From contig NC_084827.1 of assembly GCF_033115175.1 (NCBI RefSeq), positions 147,367,701 to 147,431,700 of the forward strand: 64,000 bases of DNA, in the 5' to 3' direction. This document shows, one piece after another, positions 10,488 to 22,400 of the stretch. Position 1 is the first letter of the stretch. Every line of letters begins with the position of its first letter. The notes below the pieces were generated by a model. The model worked only from the letters and a program-made list of their open reading frames with translations. It did not search any database and was not told the DNA's origin. The position numbers and the translations under genes are program-made. This DNA comes from Lepus europaeus. Its lineage: Eukaryota; Chordata; Mammalia; Lagomorpha; Leporidae.

Positions 10488-10811
10488 TAAAAAAGATTTA
10501 TTTATTTACTTGAAATTCAGAGTTACACAGAAGCAGAGAGAGAGAGAGAGAGGTCTTCCATCCACTGGTTCACTCCCCAGATGGCTGCAACAGCTGGAGC
10601 TGCGCCAATCCGAAGCCAGGAGCCAGGAGCTTCTTCCTGGTCTCCCATACAGGTGCAGGGGCCCAAGGACTTGGGCCATCTCCTACTGCTTTCCCAGGCC
10701 ATAGCAGAGAGCTGGATCAGAAGAGGAGCAGCCAGGTCTCGAACTCGTGCCCATATGGGATGCTGGCACTGCAGGTGGCAGCTTTACCCACTACGCCACA
10801 GTGCTGGCCCC
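10488..10811 (-). mobile_element. CSINE, full length
   Basis: Antisense from 'aaaaaagatttatttatttac' to 'cagtgctggcccc'. 'ctagtacttttt' before and 'ctggtacttttt' after it form a near-perfect target-site duplication. Confidence 0.92.
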
Positions 10812-11597
10812 TGGTACTTTTTTTATTCAACAATCTACAATGGAGAGTTTATTTCCTTTAATGAATACTAAATTCTGTTCAACAGTTGCAAATGAGCCCA
10901 TTTATGAATGTACCAGAATTTATGTAATCCTCAACTGGTAGACATTGATTATTCTCAATTTATTATAATAAGTGAAGACTGAATTAACATTCCTATACAT
11001 AAATCTGCACCTCAAGAGCTTACCAGTTAAGTAGATAAATTCCTATAAATCTATGTGATTGGTTTGCTTTCCAAAAACTTAACTTGACTCATTTTTATTG
11101 CTACCAACATTTCAGAGTACAGAAGTAGACTTTTTTTCACTGACTTGAAAATCGTCAAATATTCAAAATTAACATACAGTACATTAATTTTGGAAAACAC
11201 TATTAAATGTTCTTGGTGAGATTAAAATTGATGCCATATTAATGATTAATAGGTAAAACAATCTTTCCAGCAGTTTGTTAAGCAATTGGAATAAAAGTGC
11301 CTTCTTGCTCTGTGTTCTTACATACAATACTTTGGGTCTACTTCTTTCGTGGCACTTATTTTTAATTACATTATTAGGTGTCTTTCCAATTAAAGCATTA
11401 GCTCCCTGAAGGCAGAGACTACACGGCATCCCTGCAAAGATTTCACAGATTGTATTTGTCCCTCAGCAAAGTTTGTGGGTGAATACATAATCACAAAATT
11501 TTCCATTTGCTTCTCTCCTTTTAGCAGTTTCCACCTCTCTTTTCCTTAGCTTTTGGAATATTTAAGTATAATATTTGCCCAAGGCAAACAAACTCAG
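10812..11597. other. anonymous AT-rich stretch with a short L2 piece
   Basis: No gene is seen. At 11398-11465 'ttagctccctgaaggcagaga' resembles the terminal 'gctccatgagggcagg' segment of L2 in plus orientation. The remainder is unclassified. Confidence 0.4.
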
Positions 11598-11599
11598 AG

Positions 11600-11845
11600 C
11601 CTGGCAGGGAGTGTTGTGTAATGGATGTTAAATCTGCCTGATTTAACTCCTGGCTTTCTGATTTATTATATCAGTGATGCTGGACAAATTACTTGATTCC
11701 TTTAAGTCCTAATATCCTCCAATGTGAAATGAAAATAGAGATTCTACATCAGACAGCGTTGTACAGATTAAAGGAGATCATGTTTCCAGCCTCTAGCAAG
11801 GTACCTACTGTAACCCTTGATAAATGATAGCTGCGACTTATTTCC
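11600..11845 (+). repeat. MIR SINE fossil
   Basis: 'gcctggcagggagtgttgtg', 'ctgatttaactcctggc', 'gatgctggacaaattacttgat', 'gtacagattaaaggagatcatg' and 'cttgataaatgatagct' follow MIR consensus order. Confidence 0.7.
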
Positions 11846-13734
11846 TCAAAGGTACAGACATCCTAATGTAACTATTTCATGCCTTCCATTCTGGTTAACA
11901 TGTCAACTTCTCGATTGAAGGCAAACAGCAGCTAAAAGTTCATAGATATGAGGGGCTGACGCTCTCAATCAAAGCAATTTGGAACATATGCCAATTGATA
12001 AACATCAGGTCTTTGAGCTTTCAAAACTGAAAGAAGCGCTCAGGGTTTTGACACAGGTGAAGAATAGAATTGGACTAGGTTGCAGTAACCATTAACAGTA
12101 CTTCATTAGGGTAAAAAATTACTTTTAGGCAGCCTCTACCCTAAAGTATGACCTTGTGGAAATCCATGGACTAAAAACAAGTAAGAATGTTTGAAGTTGT
12201 AGCAAAGTGACCTTGGTGTTTGGTCTCCAATCTTTAGCCTGTTTTGTCCCATGTTTGCTTTTGTACTGAAGCATACGTGCCCAAGGTGATTTTTGGGGGG
12301 GTAAGGACAGAGTTTGAAACATGTGAGCCCATCTTGTGGACCAGCTAGCGGTTGGCAGCAGGTTTCTGAATTTGAGCTGGCCATGGCTCCGAGAAATGCA
12401 ACAGCACCTGTGTGTCTTCCCGCCTAGACGGGCTTTCCTCTACCTGATTTGCTTGCCCATCAAGCCAGGTATAAGCAACAAGCGCTCTTGTAAAAACCTA
12501 CAGAGCAGGAGATAATGACGAGTTCTGCACACGAGTGTTTTCATACGTGGGTCATAGACAGCTCCCTGGGAAAGGCAGAATTTTCCAGAAGAGGAGCAAA
12601 CTGTGAATAACATCTTCCTCATGAGAACAAAACTACACTTCACTCCTTTCCTCTACGGAAGCCAGCTCCTGCTTCATTTCTTGGTCAGCCCCAGCAGAAG
12701 CACAATGCTATTTTATGGAGGCTGATGACAAATACGGCAGCCCTACAGTTGCCGTCAGTGTGAAGGCCTGCACTCGGCTCTTGGCAGGTGAAGGTCTGTG
12801 TTGTCGAGTGTATCTAACTTCTGACACAGGCCTCTTGACGTTTAGGCATTCTGTATGCTTTCAGGACACCTTTTCAAAACGTTGTTTTTGCAGCTCAGCC
12901 TTAGATGCAGCAGTTGGCTTTTGCATGTAACCAGTTTTCTTAACAGGGTGTGGACGTTCAGAGTGTCTAGAAGCCACTGCAAGTGGAAGTACCACCCACC
13001 GCCAAGGCCAAGCTCTCGTAAAAGCAGTTTGGCATGAAGAAGGCCCTTTGGTTCCTTTGTCAAAGGAAACCTGTAATTGTAAAATTCCTCCTTGATTTCA
13101 GTGTTCACATGGACCTAAACAAAGTTCTCTGATTTTTTTTTTTTTTTCTGGTTATGTGGTATGTGGTCATTCTGATGTTGTTTTGAAGAAGTTATGGGTA
13201 GTTAAGTAAACAACCAAGGGAAATGTCTAAGATCTAAACACTTGCACACTTCAGATTGTCGTCTACTAAAAAAGAAATGACTTTTTTTTTTTTTCCCAGA
13301 ACCTTCTGACCCTACGCCTCCCGCCTGTCTCTTGTTACTACCACGGACTTTTGCCCCAGGAGACTGTGTCTCTCCATAAAGCTTTTGCAATCCTTACTTC
13401 CTGAAAGGGAACCACCCAGGTGCTTCCACGTGCTGCCTGCCATGTGCACAGGCATGCTAGCTGCTGTGTGCTGTAGCTGTGCAGCCCAGATAGGGACGTG
13501 CTAGGAGCAGAGAGGGGAGGACTCTGTTGCCACAGGTGCAGCGGTGTAGCAGGCCTTTGGTCTAGCAGCAAAGCTGAGCCTAGCAAGTTCAAGTCCACTC
13601 ATTCTCCTTCAGCAAACTGACAGGACAGACATGCTGCCCTCCTTTCTGCCGAGACTAGGGGTGGATGATGATGGAAGAAGCGAGTATTTGGTTATGCAAA
13701 CACCTTTTAAGTACTCTGTGGACCAGTACTGTGC
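11846..13734. other. anonymous stretch, SINE-free
   Basis: About 1.9 kb has no recognised mobile element. It contains two poly-T runs (about 13131-13147 and 13281-13295) and several unsupported short frames. No splice-bounded exon with a recognisable family was found. Confidence 0.4.
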
Positions 13735-13942
13735 CCAGTGCCCCACATGCATTACCTCTCTTCATCTTGCAATAACCAACAGTTAGACACATCTCAATCT
13801 CCATTTAGCAACGGAGGAAAACAGAGCCTTTGCAGAGGTTAAGCAATCTGCCCAAAGTCACGAAGGAGTTAAGAGGTCAAGCTTGCACTTTATCCTGATG
13901 TGACTAAGCCTGGCTCTTAACCACTGTGCTATACTGCCTCCC
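13735..13942 (-). repeat. MIR SINE fossil (antisense)
   Basis: 'cacatgcattacctctcttcat', 'caatctccatttagcaacgg', 'gaggttaagcaatctgccca', 'aagtcacgaagg' and 'cttaaccactgtgctatactg' give a clear reverse MIRb-like core. Confidence 0.85.
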
Positions 13943-15884
13943 TGTGTTGGTGTATCTTTTATCTTCCACACCATGGAAGGTCAGAAGTAGAAGAGAAGAA
14001 ACCTGCTCTCTGCCTGGAATAACATGCGTGCTTGCCATTATACTTGCATTAAATTGGGGGCATATTGGATTGCCGAGTTATGGATGAACCAATGAGGGAA
14101 CTGAACTAGGCTCAAACAAATGTAATTCAAGCTGCTTGATCTCTGAGGTATGACATAATTTATCACTTGCCGCTGGCCGCTCTGGCTCTGGCTTGCTGAA
14201 GCGATCTTTTGTTTTGCAGGAACAGTTGTCACTGAGGAATACCAGCTGCAGGCTACAATCCCCAACATTACCTTCTCCCCACTCGCATCCTTCCCTTTCC
14301 ACAATTTCCGGGCCTGGCAAGGACTGTACTTTTGAATGAATATGATTGACAGAGATGAGAAGTGTTCACATTTATTTCTCTTATAAAGTGTATTGAAGCA
14401 GAAACTTCTCGGAGAGAGGCCCTAGTGTTGTCCTTTGGCTCAGATCCAAACCTTCAGAGAAAAAGAACGCTGCCAGTAACGTTTGGTTGAAACAGAGGCA
14501 AAGTGACAGGAACACTTCTAGGAATTTCGGGCACTCTGATGTCCATAGTCTCCACGCCGAGGGATCACTTCATCTCAAAGCGAGGACTGCCGAGCATTCT
14601 GGGACCCTATAATGTCCTCTGATAGAGGTCAGATTTAAGCTTGGTCTGATTCGCTTTCAGGAGGCAGAGTCCATCCTTAGACCAGGCCTTCTCCTTATTC
14701 CTTATTCATATGAAGGAGTACCCTCAGGCAACCACAACCAGAATAAATCTGCGCCCGCTCCCCAGGTCTTCCATGGAAGTACGTAGCTTCCTCTTACACC
14801 AGAGCAGCTCCATATTCTGTGTTTGTGTCAAGCTTTCAAGTGCTGTAACTGCTGGCCACACGATGGAAAGACCTCACAGAGTCAACACTACACCAGCTCC
14901 GTTATGATAAAACGGGATCTCACAGTGCCCAGAAAAGTAGCTATAGCAAGGGCCTGGCCCAAATGCTCACCTTTCATTTATACATTCATGAAACCAAGGG
15001 TTTACATGTTTCAGGAAACACACAACCCTTCAGTGTCGCTGGTCTACCATTATGCCACATGTCTTTCTCTTTTGCCAGGTGAATTCTGACAGACCTTGTG
15101 TGACAGTATGTATTCTCAGTTGCAGCAAAAACACATTTTATGGAATTTGTTTTGTAAAGGGGGTGCCAGAGAGTACTGTTTGAAAACCACTGCTACACCT
15201 GAACAGTAAATCACAAGAAAAAGAAGAGCAGGATGGAAAAAGGAGAAACGCAGCTGAGGGTGCTTGCTCCAGGGTCCTATGGCAGCGTCTCAGAGTAGAC
15301 CTTTACCCTTGACCTTGTGGGCTGACAACACTGGGTCGCTTTCCCTTTTGGTGACCCTCAGAGGTGGCTGCTTTGGGGGAGATACGGGCATGGTAGCTTG
15401 GTGAAGCCTGGATTGTATGCCATTAATTTCAGGGGATTCTTATAATCTGGCAATCTAGAGGTGAATATGAGGAAAACAGCATTGAATCTACTTACTGAAA
15501 AGCTAGCACTAGTTTGGTATTAAAGGATCAGATTGGCAAGCTCCTGCCTTACCTTTGGAGAACTTTGTGGTATTATTACTCCATGTTCAGAATTGCCCAA
15601 GTGGTTCCATGGAGATTAGGCAAGTTTATTTATTCTTATGCACATTAATTTAGGAATTTGGCAACTTTCTTTCCTTTTTTCTTTTAAAGCAAATATCTAA
15701 AGCTGATCCCTTTAAAATAATGCAGAAGTCATTTTCCTTAAGTCTATTAGAATCTCAGGCAAATGTAAATCCTGAGCAGTTTTGAGAAATGGACCAGGAA
15801 GAGAAAGATGAGTAAAATCCAACAAATTTAATTTGGGTTTACCTTGTGCCTAATGCTTATATGTGGTAGGTCACAGCCCACCTG
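13943..15884. other. anonymous stretch, SINE-free
   Basis: About 1.9 kb without recognised genes. Near 15170-15195 'gtactgtttgaaaaccactgct' resembles one end of a MER5-type hAT element, too short to call. Short frames (14038-14320 minus, 14710-15089 plus) have no family motif. Confidence 0.4.
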
Positions 15885-16296
15885 AATCAAATATTTGTTG
15901 CTATTGATGGAATTAACCTTCTAGTCTCTGGGGACAAAACAGACATGACCAATCCAGTCCTACTGATACTGACTGCAATTCTAGTGGGAGGGAAAACGAT
16001 AAGTTTACAAATAAATACACCACATGCCAGATAGGGAGGAAACAGAGGGACGAGGTGAGGAGGGAGCTGGGAGTGCTAATTCATAACACGGATTTAGGGA
16101 AGGGTTTCTGATGAGCTGACTTTTGATCAGGGAACCACTGAGCCTGTGGCATCTGCGACAAGTGTATTCCAGGCTGCAGAATACCAAAGGCAAAGAAACT
16201 GAGGGGGCAGCGTGGTGGCATTACTCAAGGGCAGCAAGAAGATCATCGTGGCAAGGGGAACTGGTAGGTGATAAGATGGGTAGGGAAAGAGCAGCA

Positions 16297-16563
16297 CAAG
16301 GATGTAGCAGGTAAAGCTGCCACCTGCCATGGGTCCTGGCTGCTCCTCCTCCAATCCAGCTCCCTGCTAATGGCCTGAGAAAAAGCAACAGAAGATGGCC
16401 CAAGTGTTTGGGTCCCTGCTACGCATGTGGGGAACTGGATGAAGTTCCTGACTTTGGCCTGGCTCAGTCCCGGCTGTTAGGGTCATCTGGGGAGTGAACG
16501 AGTGGATGGGAGATCTCTCTATCCCTTTGTCTCTGTAACTCTCTCAAATAAAGAAAATCTTAA
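16297..16563 (+). mobile_element. CSINE, 5' damaged
   Basis: The head is eroded ('acaaggatgtagcaggtaaag'). The body has 'tggctgctcctcctccaatcc' and 'atggcccaagtgtttgggtcc', and the end is 'aaataaagaaaatcttaaaag'. It is inserted in the antisense L2. Confidence 0.85.
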
Positions 16564-16628
16564 AAGAGAAAGAGATGGGGAGCAAATCATGTTGGTCCTT
16601 AGAGACCACTGTAAGAACTTGGTACAAC

Positions 16629-16943
16629 GGGGCTGGTGCTGTGGCACAGCAGGTTAAAGCCCTGGCCTGAAGAGCTGGCATCCCTTATGGGTGCTGGTTG
16701 TAGTCCTGGCTGCTCCTCTTCTGATCCATCTCTCTGCTGTGGCCTGGGATAACAGGGGAAGATGGCCCAAGTCCTTGGGCCCCTGCACCCCTGTGGGAGA
16801 CCCAGAGGAAGCTCCTGGCTTTGGATCGGCGCAGCTCCGGCCATTGCGGCCATCTGGGGAGTGAACCAGCAGATGGAAGACCTCTTTCTCTGTCTCTACC
16901 TCTCTCTGTAACTCTGACTTTCAAATATATAAAATAAATCTTT
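16629..16943 (+). mobile_element. CSINE, full length, in L2
   Basis: 'ggggctggtgctgtggcacag' head, 'ctgtggcctgggataacagg' body, 'aaatatataaaataaatcttt' tail. It sits in the antisense L2. Confidence 0.92.
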
Positions 16944-17275
16944 TATCCTGAACAGGAGCAATCCACTGGGGAGTCTGAAGCCGAGGAGTGACACAATCAG
17001 GCTTACTGTGCAGGAACATGGCAGCAGGGAGGGTGGGTAGGAGGCTGCTTGATAACCCAGGTGAGAGCTGATAGCGGTCTGGGCCACGGTACTAGTGGTG
17101 GTGGTGATGAGAAGAGGTCAGACTCTTGTACTTTGAAGACCGAATTGACAAGATTCGCTATTAGACTGAATGTGGAATGTGAAAGACAGGGGTCCAAGAT
17201 GACTCCTGGGGATTCCCCACCTGACACCAGCAGAAAGACTGCTTCCAGGAGAGGACTCATTTTATGAACATTTAA

Positions 17276-17545
17276 TTATGTGAAACATAGAGAGACTGAT
17301 CTTACATCGGTTGGCTCACAATGCAAATGCCTAAAACAGCAAGATTTGGGCCAGGCCAGAGGCAGGAGCTCAGTCCAAGTGTGTCCTGTGAGTGGTATAC
17401 AGACTTGAGTACTTGAAGCCCTCCAGGATGTGATTAGCAGGAAGCTGGAACTGGGAGTGGAGCTGGAATGCAAATTCGGGCACCTTGCTATGGGAGGCAG
17501 GCATCCCAAGTGGTGTCTTGACCACTGTGCCAAATGCTCCGCCTT
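17276..17545 (-). mobile_element. old CSINE, antisense
   Basis: 'caagatttgggccaggccagag', 'aggatgtgattagcaggaagc', 'actgggagtggagctggaatg' and 'ttgaccactgtgccaaatgct' give the old-CSINE order. The 3' tail is eroded. Confidence 0.8.
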
Positions 17546-17980
17546 GGGAATAATTTCTATGTGAGAATTGCCGTTGGGCTCATGAGGAGCAGGAGTGATG
17601 GCATAAGGAGGCAGGATATGCACAGAACAGAGATCTGTTTGTTAAATTATGAAGTGTTGGGGGGAAATAAAACCTATGTATTTGTTCACCCTCCCTTTCA
17701 AAGTTAGAATTAGCCTGGCCAAATAAATGTAAAGGAAGTGATGTTTAGGCAGTAAAAAGGAGTTGCTATTTTACATAACAATCATATAGAACTGTGCATT
17801 AGAAGGTAAAATAGATGGAAAATACATTTAGCAATGAAGAGGGTTTAGGCAGAGCTGGTATAGATCTGGCTATACACACACACACACATTTACATAACTT
17901 ATTATTATGTAAATTAGGGACTAAGTTATGTGCTACCAAACTTGATTACTGACCTTATTATGCTAACGGCTAGTGGGAAT
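17546..17980. other. anonymous stretch with short CA repeat
   Basis: No gene or repeat family is seen apart from a (CA)8-like run at about 17873-17889. Confidence 0.4.
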
Positions 17981-18085
17981 TTAATAATAAATAAGAGACA
18001 ACTCCCGTGCTCAAGAGTTTACAGTCAGCAGAAAGAACGACATGTGTAAGCACAAAAATTCAGAGTTTATAGGGCACTATGGTAA
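17981..18085 (-). repeat. L2 3'-end fragment, antisense
   Basis: 'ataataaataagagacaactcc' followed by 'cgtgctcaagagtttacagtc' and 'agggcactatggtaaatgg' matches reverse L2 3' text ('ccctgccctcatggagcttac' type). Confidence 0.55.
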
Positions 18086-18614
18086 ATGGATGGCGTGGAT
18101 AGCCCTTCCCAGTTTCCACAGCTTGTGTCCTGTCCCTCTTTGTAAATCCCTTCCGCTCTGACTCTGGGCTCATCTGTGTGACTTGTGTTGACCCACGGAA
18201 TGCTAGTGAACGTGGGACAAACGGAGGCTTGAAAGCACATGATTTTTCTCCTGAGCTCGGCATGACTGGGTGTGTTCTCTTTCTCATCTTGCTCCTGTCA
18301 TCAGAAGGTGCCTAGGCTAACCTCTGGAAGATGCATGAGAGACAAGTGGAGAGGACGCAGGGACACCCTGAGTGCGCTGACAGCCAGCTGCCTCCCAAAC
18401 ATGGGAGCAGTCAGCCGAGATGAGAATGCACACTGGCTACACACCCATCTTCACCTGGACAACTCTCCTTCTCTCCAGACCCTGCTCTGGGGTTGCTCCT
18501 GGAGAAAGTCATCCTGGTGTCCCAGGCTGGGGGCCGTGCTCCTACCCTGTGCTGCTGTGAGCATCCCAAGCTCAGATTCCAATGAAGTGTGTGTTTAGCA
18601 TTACCTCTCCTGTG
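18086..18614 (+). other. anonymous; possible old LTR (MLT1-like)
   Basis: The composition and the order 'gtgtgacttgtgttgacccacg', 'gatgcatgagagacaagtgg' and 'cagtcagccgagatga' recall ancient MaLR LTRs, but I cannot place both ends. No coding family is recognised. An alternative is unique sequence. Confidence 0.3.
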
Positions 18615-18690
18615 TGCAGAAACTTCTAGAAAGCAGGGACTGTGTTGTGTATTCTCTAAATTGTGAACATGGTATTTGGCACAAAATAGA
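18615..18690 (+). repeat. L2 terminal fragment
   Basis: 'ctagaaagcagggactgtgt' followed by 'ggtatttggcacaaaatagaa' is the L2 3' end pattern in plus orientation. Confidence 0.5.
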
Positions 18691-19627
18691 ATATACACAC
18701 ACACCTGTGAGCTTATTAAAACATTTCCTTACCAGAATGTCACAGAGTTCCAAGTCTAATCAAGAAGGAAGAAATTCCCAAGAAAATGGGGAAAGCTACA
18801 TAGAAAAGGCAGAATCTGAGATGCACCTTAGTTTTAATGGGTGAAGAGTATTTGAGAGGGAGAACATTTCAAGAAGTAGCAGCCCTGAACAATGGCAAGG
18901 GGGTACCCTGGGGGTTGAAGCATCCAGATTTATGGTAGTGAAGGATCCATGAACAGGTGCAATCAGACAGGGTCATTTTGTGGGGCTTGCTAAGGTATCT
19001 GGCATCATGTTACAGAGGGGTGACAGTGACATCATGAAGTCTATCACTTCAAGGGTTACTTTGGAAGCCGGATGTAGGGGTCAGAAAATAGACTGGATAT
19101 GCAGAATCATCTCTTGGTGATGTGAGAGTGGAAACATGTAAGAAGACTACATAGGGCATATTCATTAAATGTAAGAGTCATGAAATGGAAGATAATTGAA
19201 GCTTTTTTCTCCTTGAGTCTGGGAAAGAGGATCAGGCTAGAGAGCAAAGTTGAATCTGGACATATTGAAATGAGATGTGTATTCATGGAGACCCCTAGTA
19301 GGCAGTGAGAAATATAGAGCTGAAACTGAGGTCAGGACTGGCACATTTGTACATCACTGCTTAGAGAGAAAATGCAGAGGAACAGGGCCCAGGGAGATGA
19401 GAAGCCAAGATAGTTCCATGCATAATACCTTTACTTCCAGAACAAGATGACAAAGTGGAGCTTGCAAGGAAAACAGTGGTAGGAAAAACTAGAGTCAGGA
19501 GGAAGCAGTGGTTAGTGCAAAGGAGTTTTTTAGAATGGGATGTGGCATGAGTTCCAGGTAGAAAGAGAAGCTGATGGGATGAGGGGGGATGGTGGATTTG
19601 GCCACGAAGCGGATGTTGCTCAGGATG

Positions 19628-19915
19628 GGTGTTTGGTGTAGTGGTTAAGATGACATTTGGGGTACCCACATCCCATCTTGGAATGTCCATGTTTGAGTCC
19701 TGGCTCTACTCCCAATTCCAACTCCTGCCTAACATGCACCCGGAGAGTCAGCAGGTAATGGCTCAAGCAATTGAGTCCCTGCTACCCACATGGGAGATGT
19801 GGATTGAGTTCCAGTCTCCTGGCTTTCACCTGGCCCAGCCCTGGCTGTCGTGGGCATTTGAGGCAAGAACCAGTAGATGGGAGATTTCTTTCTGTGTCTC
19901 CAGTACATTAAAAAA
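19628..19915 (+). mobile_element. old CSINE
   Basis: 'gtttggtgtagtggttaagatg', 'gagtcctggctctactccc', 'ctacccacatgggagatgtgg' and 'cccagccctggctgtcgtggg' show the old-CSINE order. The A-tail is degraded to 'acattaaaaaa'. Confidence 0.85.
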
Positions 19916-20158
19916 TTTTACAAAGATGTCAGTGTCTTTGAGAAATGAATCTTTAGGTATATAGTTAACAGACTTTGAAGCCAAATTTCAAGGATTTGGG
20001 ATAAATGAGGAAGCAGAGGCAGAGAATATAGATTCTAAGAGATTCATAGAGGAGGAGAGCTTAAGTAGTAGCTGAAGTTGAGTGGAGACATTTGTAGGAT
20101 TTGGACATGTGTGTAGATAAATGGGAAGTGAAGGTGAGACTCTAAAGCTCCCAGGGAT

Positions 20159-20461
20159 CAGGGCCACCTCCTCAGTGCCATCATCCTATAGGGGCGCATG
20201 TTCGAGACCCAGCTGCTCCACTTCCCATCCAGCTCTCTGCTACGGCCTGGGAAAGCAGCGGAAGATAGCCCAAGTCCTTGGGACCCTGCACCCATGTGGG
20301 AGAATGGGAAGAAGTTCCTAGCTTTGGATCAGCCCAATTCCTGCCATTGAGGCCATTTGGGGAGTTAGCCAGCAGATGGAAGACCTCTGACCTCTGTTTC
20401 TGTTTTTGCCTCTCTGTAACTTTGCCTTTCAAATAAATCAAATAAATTTTTTTTTTAAATC
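20159..20461 (+). mobile_element. CSINE with perfect 14-bp target-site duplication
   Basis: The head is eroded ('cagggccacctcctcagtgcc'). The body has 'ctacggcctgggaaagcagcgg' and the tail 'aaataaatcaaataaat' plus a T9 run. AAGCTCCCAGGGAT flanks it exactly (20145-20158 and 20462-20475), so the 5' end is the original insertion point. Confidence 0.9.
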
Positions 20462-20561
20462 AAGCTCCCAGGGATGCTGAGAGAAGGTAGAAGTGAGAGC
20501 ATGGAAGAAAGGGGTTTGCTTTTAGGAGGCAGAACTGCACTTTTTCTCCAAGTTGGGAAGT

Positions 20562-21323
20562 AGGTAGGAACATTTATCTTTTACCATCTCATGGAGGCCC
20601 CATGGTGTCACAGGTCCATATTTGGACTGTAGTCAAAAGGGATCACACTAGATGATCAACCACTTGACATGGCTTGGCAACTGACATTTTAAAATTTTTT
20701 ATCTTAGAGGTGAAAATCATTTACCATCAATGTGAGGATACTTCAATAACCTACTTGTTTATATGGCCAAGAAATGTTAAACTACTAAGAAATAAGGCCC
20801 CAAGCTGATGTCCATAGTTTTCTGAAGGATGCGAAACCAGGCAGATGATATCTATGAAATGCTTGTTTCAGCTTTTCTTCTGTCTCCAAAATGTGGAGGT
20901 AAAAGGAATGAGTAGTACTTTTAGCGTAATGCAGACACAATCTTTCTGTGCTCTTTGGGCTTTATTTGGCATTAGTACTTCATAAAATAGAAGAACATTT
21001 CCCAGCTGGTTTAAAAAATAGACCCACTATGGATATAAATATTTACTTGCTCATGTAATTGTCTGTGGTAAATGCAAACACATGGAACTATTTGTGCTAA
21101 GATGGTAGAAATTTACAGAAAATTTTAAAAGTGGATCCATCACATTTCTCTTCAATGTAGATGTTTTTACAATAAGCAAAAGAATCTCCAGAACTGTTCT
21201 TTGAACCAAGTCTTTATGTAAGGATCAGCTGAAAAGGGATTTCATACACGGCTCTGTCGGTTTGGTTTCAGATAGCTCCCGAGCGGTAAGTATGCCTTAG
21301 GGAAGTCGCACTACAGTATTCGG
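20562..21323. other. anonymous AT-rich stretch
   Basis: No repeat, exon or RNA is recognised in about 760 bases. Confidence 0.4.
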
Positions 21324-21823
21324 GTGTCCTATTATTACTTTGACAGGAGATTGCCAAGATGTGGATGCAAGAAGTTAAGGCCAACAGGGCGCTTGCAGGT
21401 GGCCAGACGTTCTTGGGGTGCTTGCACGTCCTCTGGGCAGGAAGTGCACGGCCATCCCCGCCTCCTCCCGTCCTCTTCTCTTTTGCCCCTGCACAGACTG
21501 CGGCTGCTGTTCCACAAGGACCGGCCAGAGCCCCAGCTGCTCCTCAGAACCCACTTTGATCCCTGCCGGGACAAGTGACCCCGCTCTCTCGGGTCATGTC
21601 TCGCTTTGAGGGTGTCCAGTTCACGGCGCCGTCTGGACAAAGCGGAAACGTGTCCTTGCACTCACGGTCCCGGTCCTCACGGGTTCCAACGCACCCCATT
21701 GAAGAGGAGGCCTTACAAGTCAGAGCTTTGAAAGCATTTTCTTTTGAATGGTTTGTGCTTTACAAACGCCTTTACTCCTGGAGCGCCAATAAAGAACTGA
21801 AGAAGAGAGGGCTTCTTGGATGA
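21324..21823 (+). other. CpG-rich repeat-free segment, possible exon or regulatory island
   Basis: This block stands out for CpG density, roughly two dozen CpGs between 21380 and 21700, in an otherwise CpG-poor AT-rich region. No repeat family is recognised. A pyrimidine tract ending 'cccctgcacag' (to 21496) resembles a splice acceptor, and AATAAA occurs at 21788-21793, which would allow a terminal exon of about 310 bases. The frames (84, 82 and 66 codons, overlapping in different phases) have no family signature, so coding is unproven. It could equally be a small CpG island, an enhancer or an old GC-rich pseudogene. Confidence 0.35.
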
Positions 21824-22053
21824 GGAAATACCTTGATGCCTAAAGCAGATGACACAAGTAACCTGTCCCGCTACATACTGCGACTTCATCTGTTTAACTT
21901 CAAATCCTTTGTAGAATCAGCAAAGTTAGGAGAGAAGGGAGAAAGACGTGGGTTTATTTTGTGTGTGTGTGCCCACGCTTCACTGTCTTCAAAACACATG
22001 AAGGTATGGAAATTCTTCCCAGGGCATCTGCAATTCCTAGTAAAAAATCTCAA
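21824..22053. other. anonymous stretch
   Basis: Nothing is recognised between the CpG-rich block and the composite L1/CSINE insertion. Confidence 0.4.
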
Positions 22054-22069
22054 GGAAATCTACTTTTTA
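22054..22069. repeat. left target-site duplication of the composite insertion
   Basis: GGAAATCTACTTTTTA is repeated exactly at 22785-22800, beyond the far end of the L1 piece. It brackets CSINE plus L1 as one unit. Confidence 0.8.
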
Positions 22070-22070
22070 T

Positions 22071-22378
22071 TTGAATGTTTATTTTATTTGAAATGCAGAG
22101 ATTCAGAGGGACAAAGACAGATAACTCCCATCCATAGGTTTACCCCCAAATGCTTTCAACAGCTGGGGCGAGGCCAGGCCAAAGCCAGGACTGGGGAACT
22201 CCGTCTGGATCTCCCAGGTGGGGGCAGGGACCCAAGTATTTAGACCATCCATCTGCTGCCTTCCCAGGCACATCAGCATGAGGCTGGATCAGAAGCTGAA
22301 GAACTGAGACGCTAACTGGCACTCCAACATGGGACGCAGGCATCTGCACAGCCCACTGCCCCACAATGCCTGCTCCAG
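22071..22378 (-). mobile_element. old CSINE, antisense, within the composite insertion
   Basis: 'tttattttatttgaaatgcag' tail, 'ggcgaggccaggccaaagccag' and 'gcccactgccccacaatgcct' give a full old CSINE in reverse. No own target duplication is found on its right side. Confidence 0.85.
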
Positions 22379-22400
22379 GAGGTGGGTGTCTTAACAGGCT

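Larger units (their letters stand above)
15885..17275 (-). mobile_element. L2 LINE fossil, antisense, broken by CSINEs
   Basis: Reverse L2 text runs through the block: 'ggacaaaacagacatgacc', 'attctagtgggagggaaa', 'tgagctgacttttgatcag', 'gtgtattccaggctgcag', 'aggaggctgcttgataacccag', 'ggtgatgagaagaggtcagac' and 'ccaagatgactcctgggga'. L2 is an ancient inactive LINE. Two CSINEs (16297-16563 and 16629-16943) sit inside. Confidence 0.75.
18845..20560 (-). mobile_element. L2 LINE fossil, antisense, broken by two CSINEs
   Basis: Long reverse L2 block: 'gacagggtcattttgtggg', 'ctggacatattgaaatgaga', 'accccctagtaggcagtgag'-like text, 'gaacagggcccagggagatg' and 'ggtaggaaaaactagagtc'. This is the antisense of the L2 reverse-transcriptase region. 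The CSINEs at 19628 and 20159 are later insertions. Confidence 0.65.
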
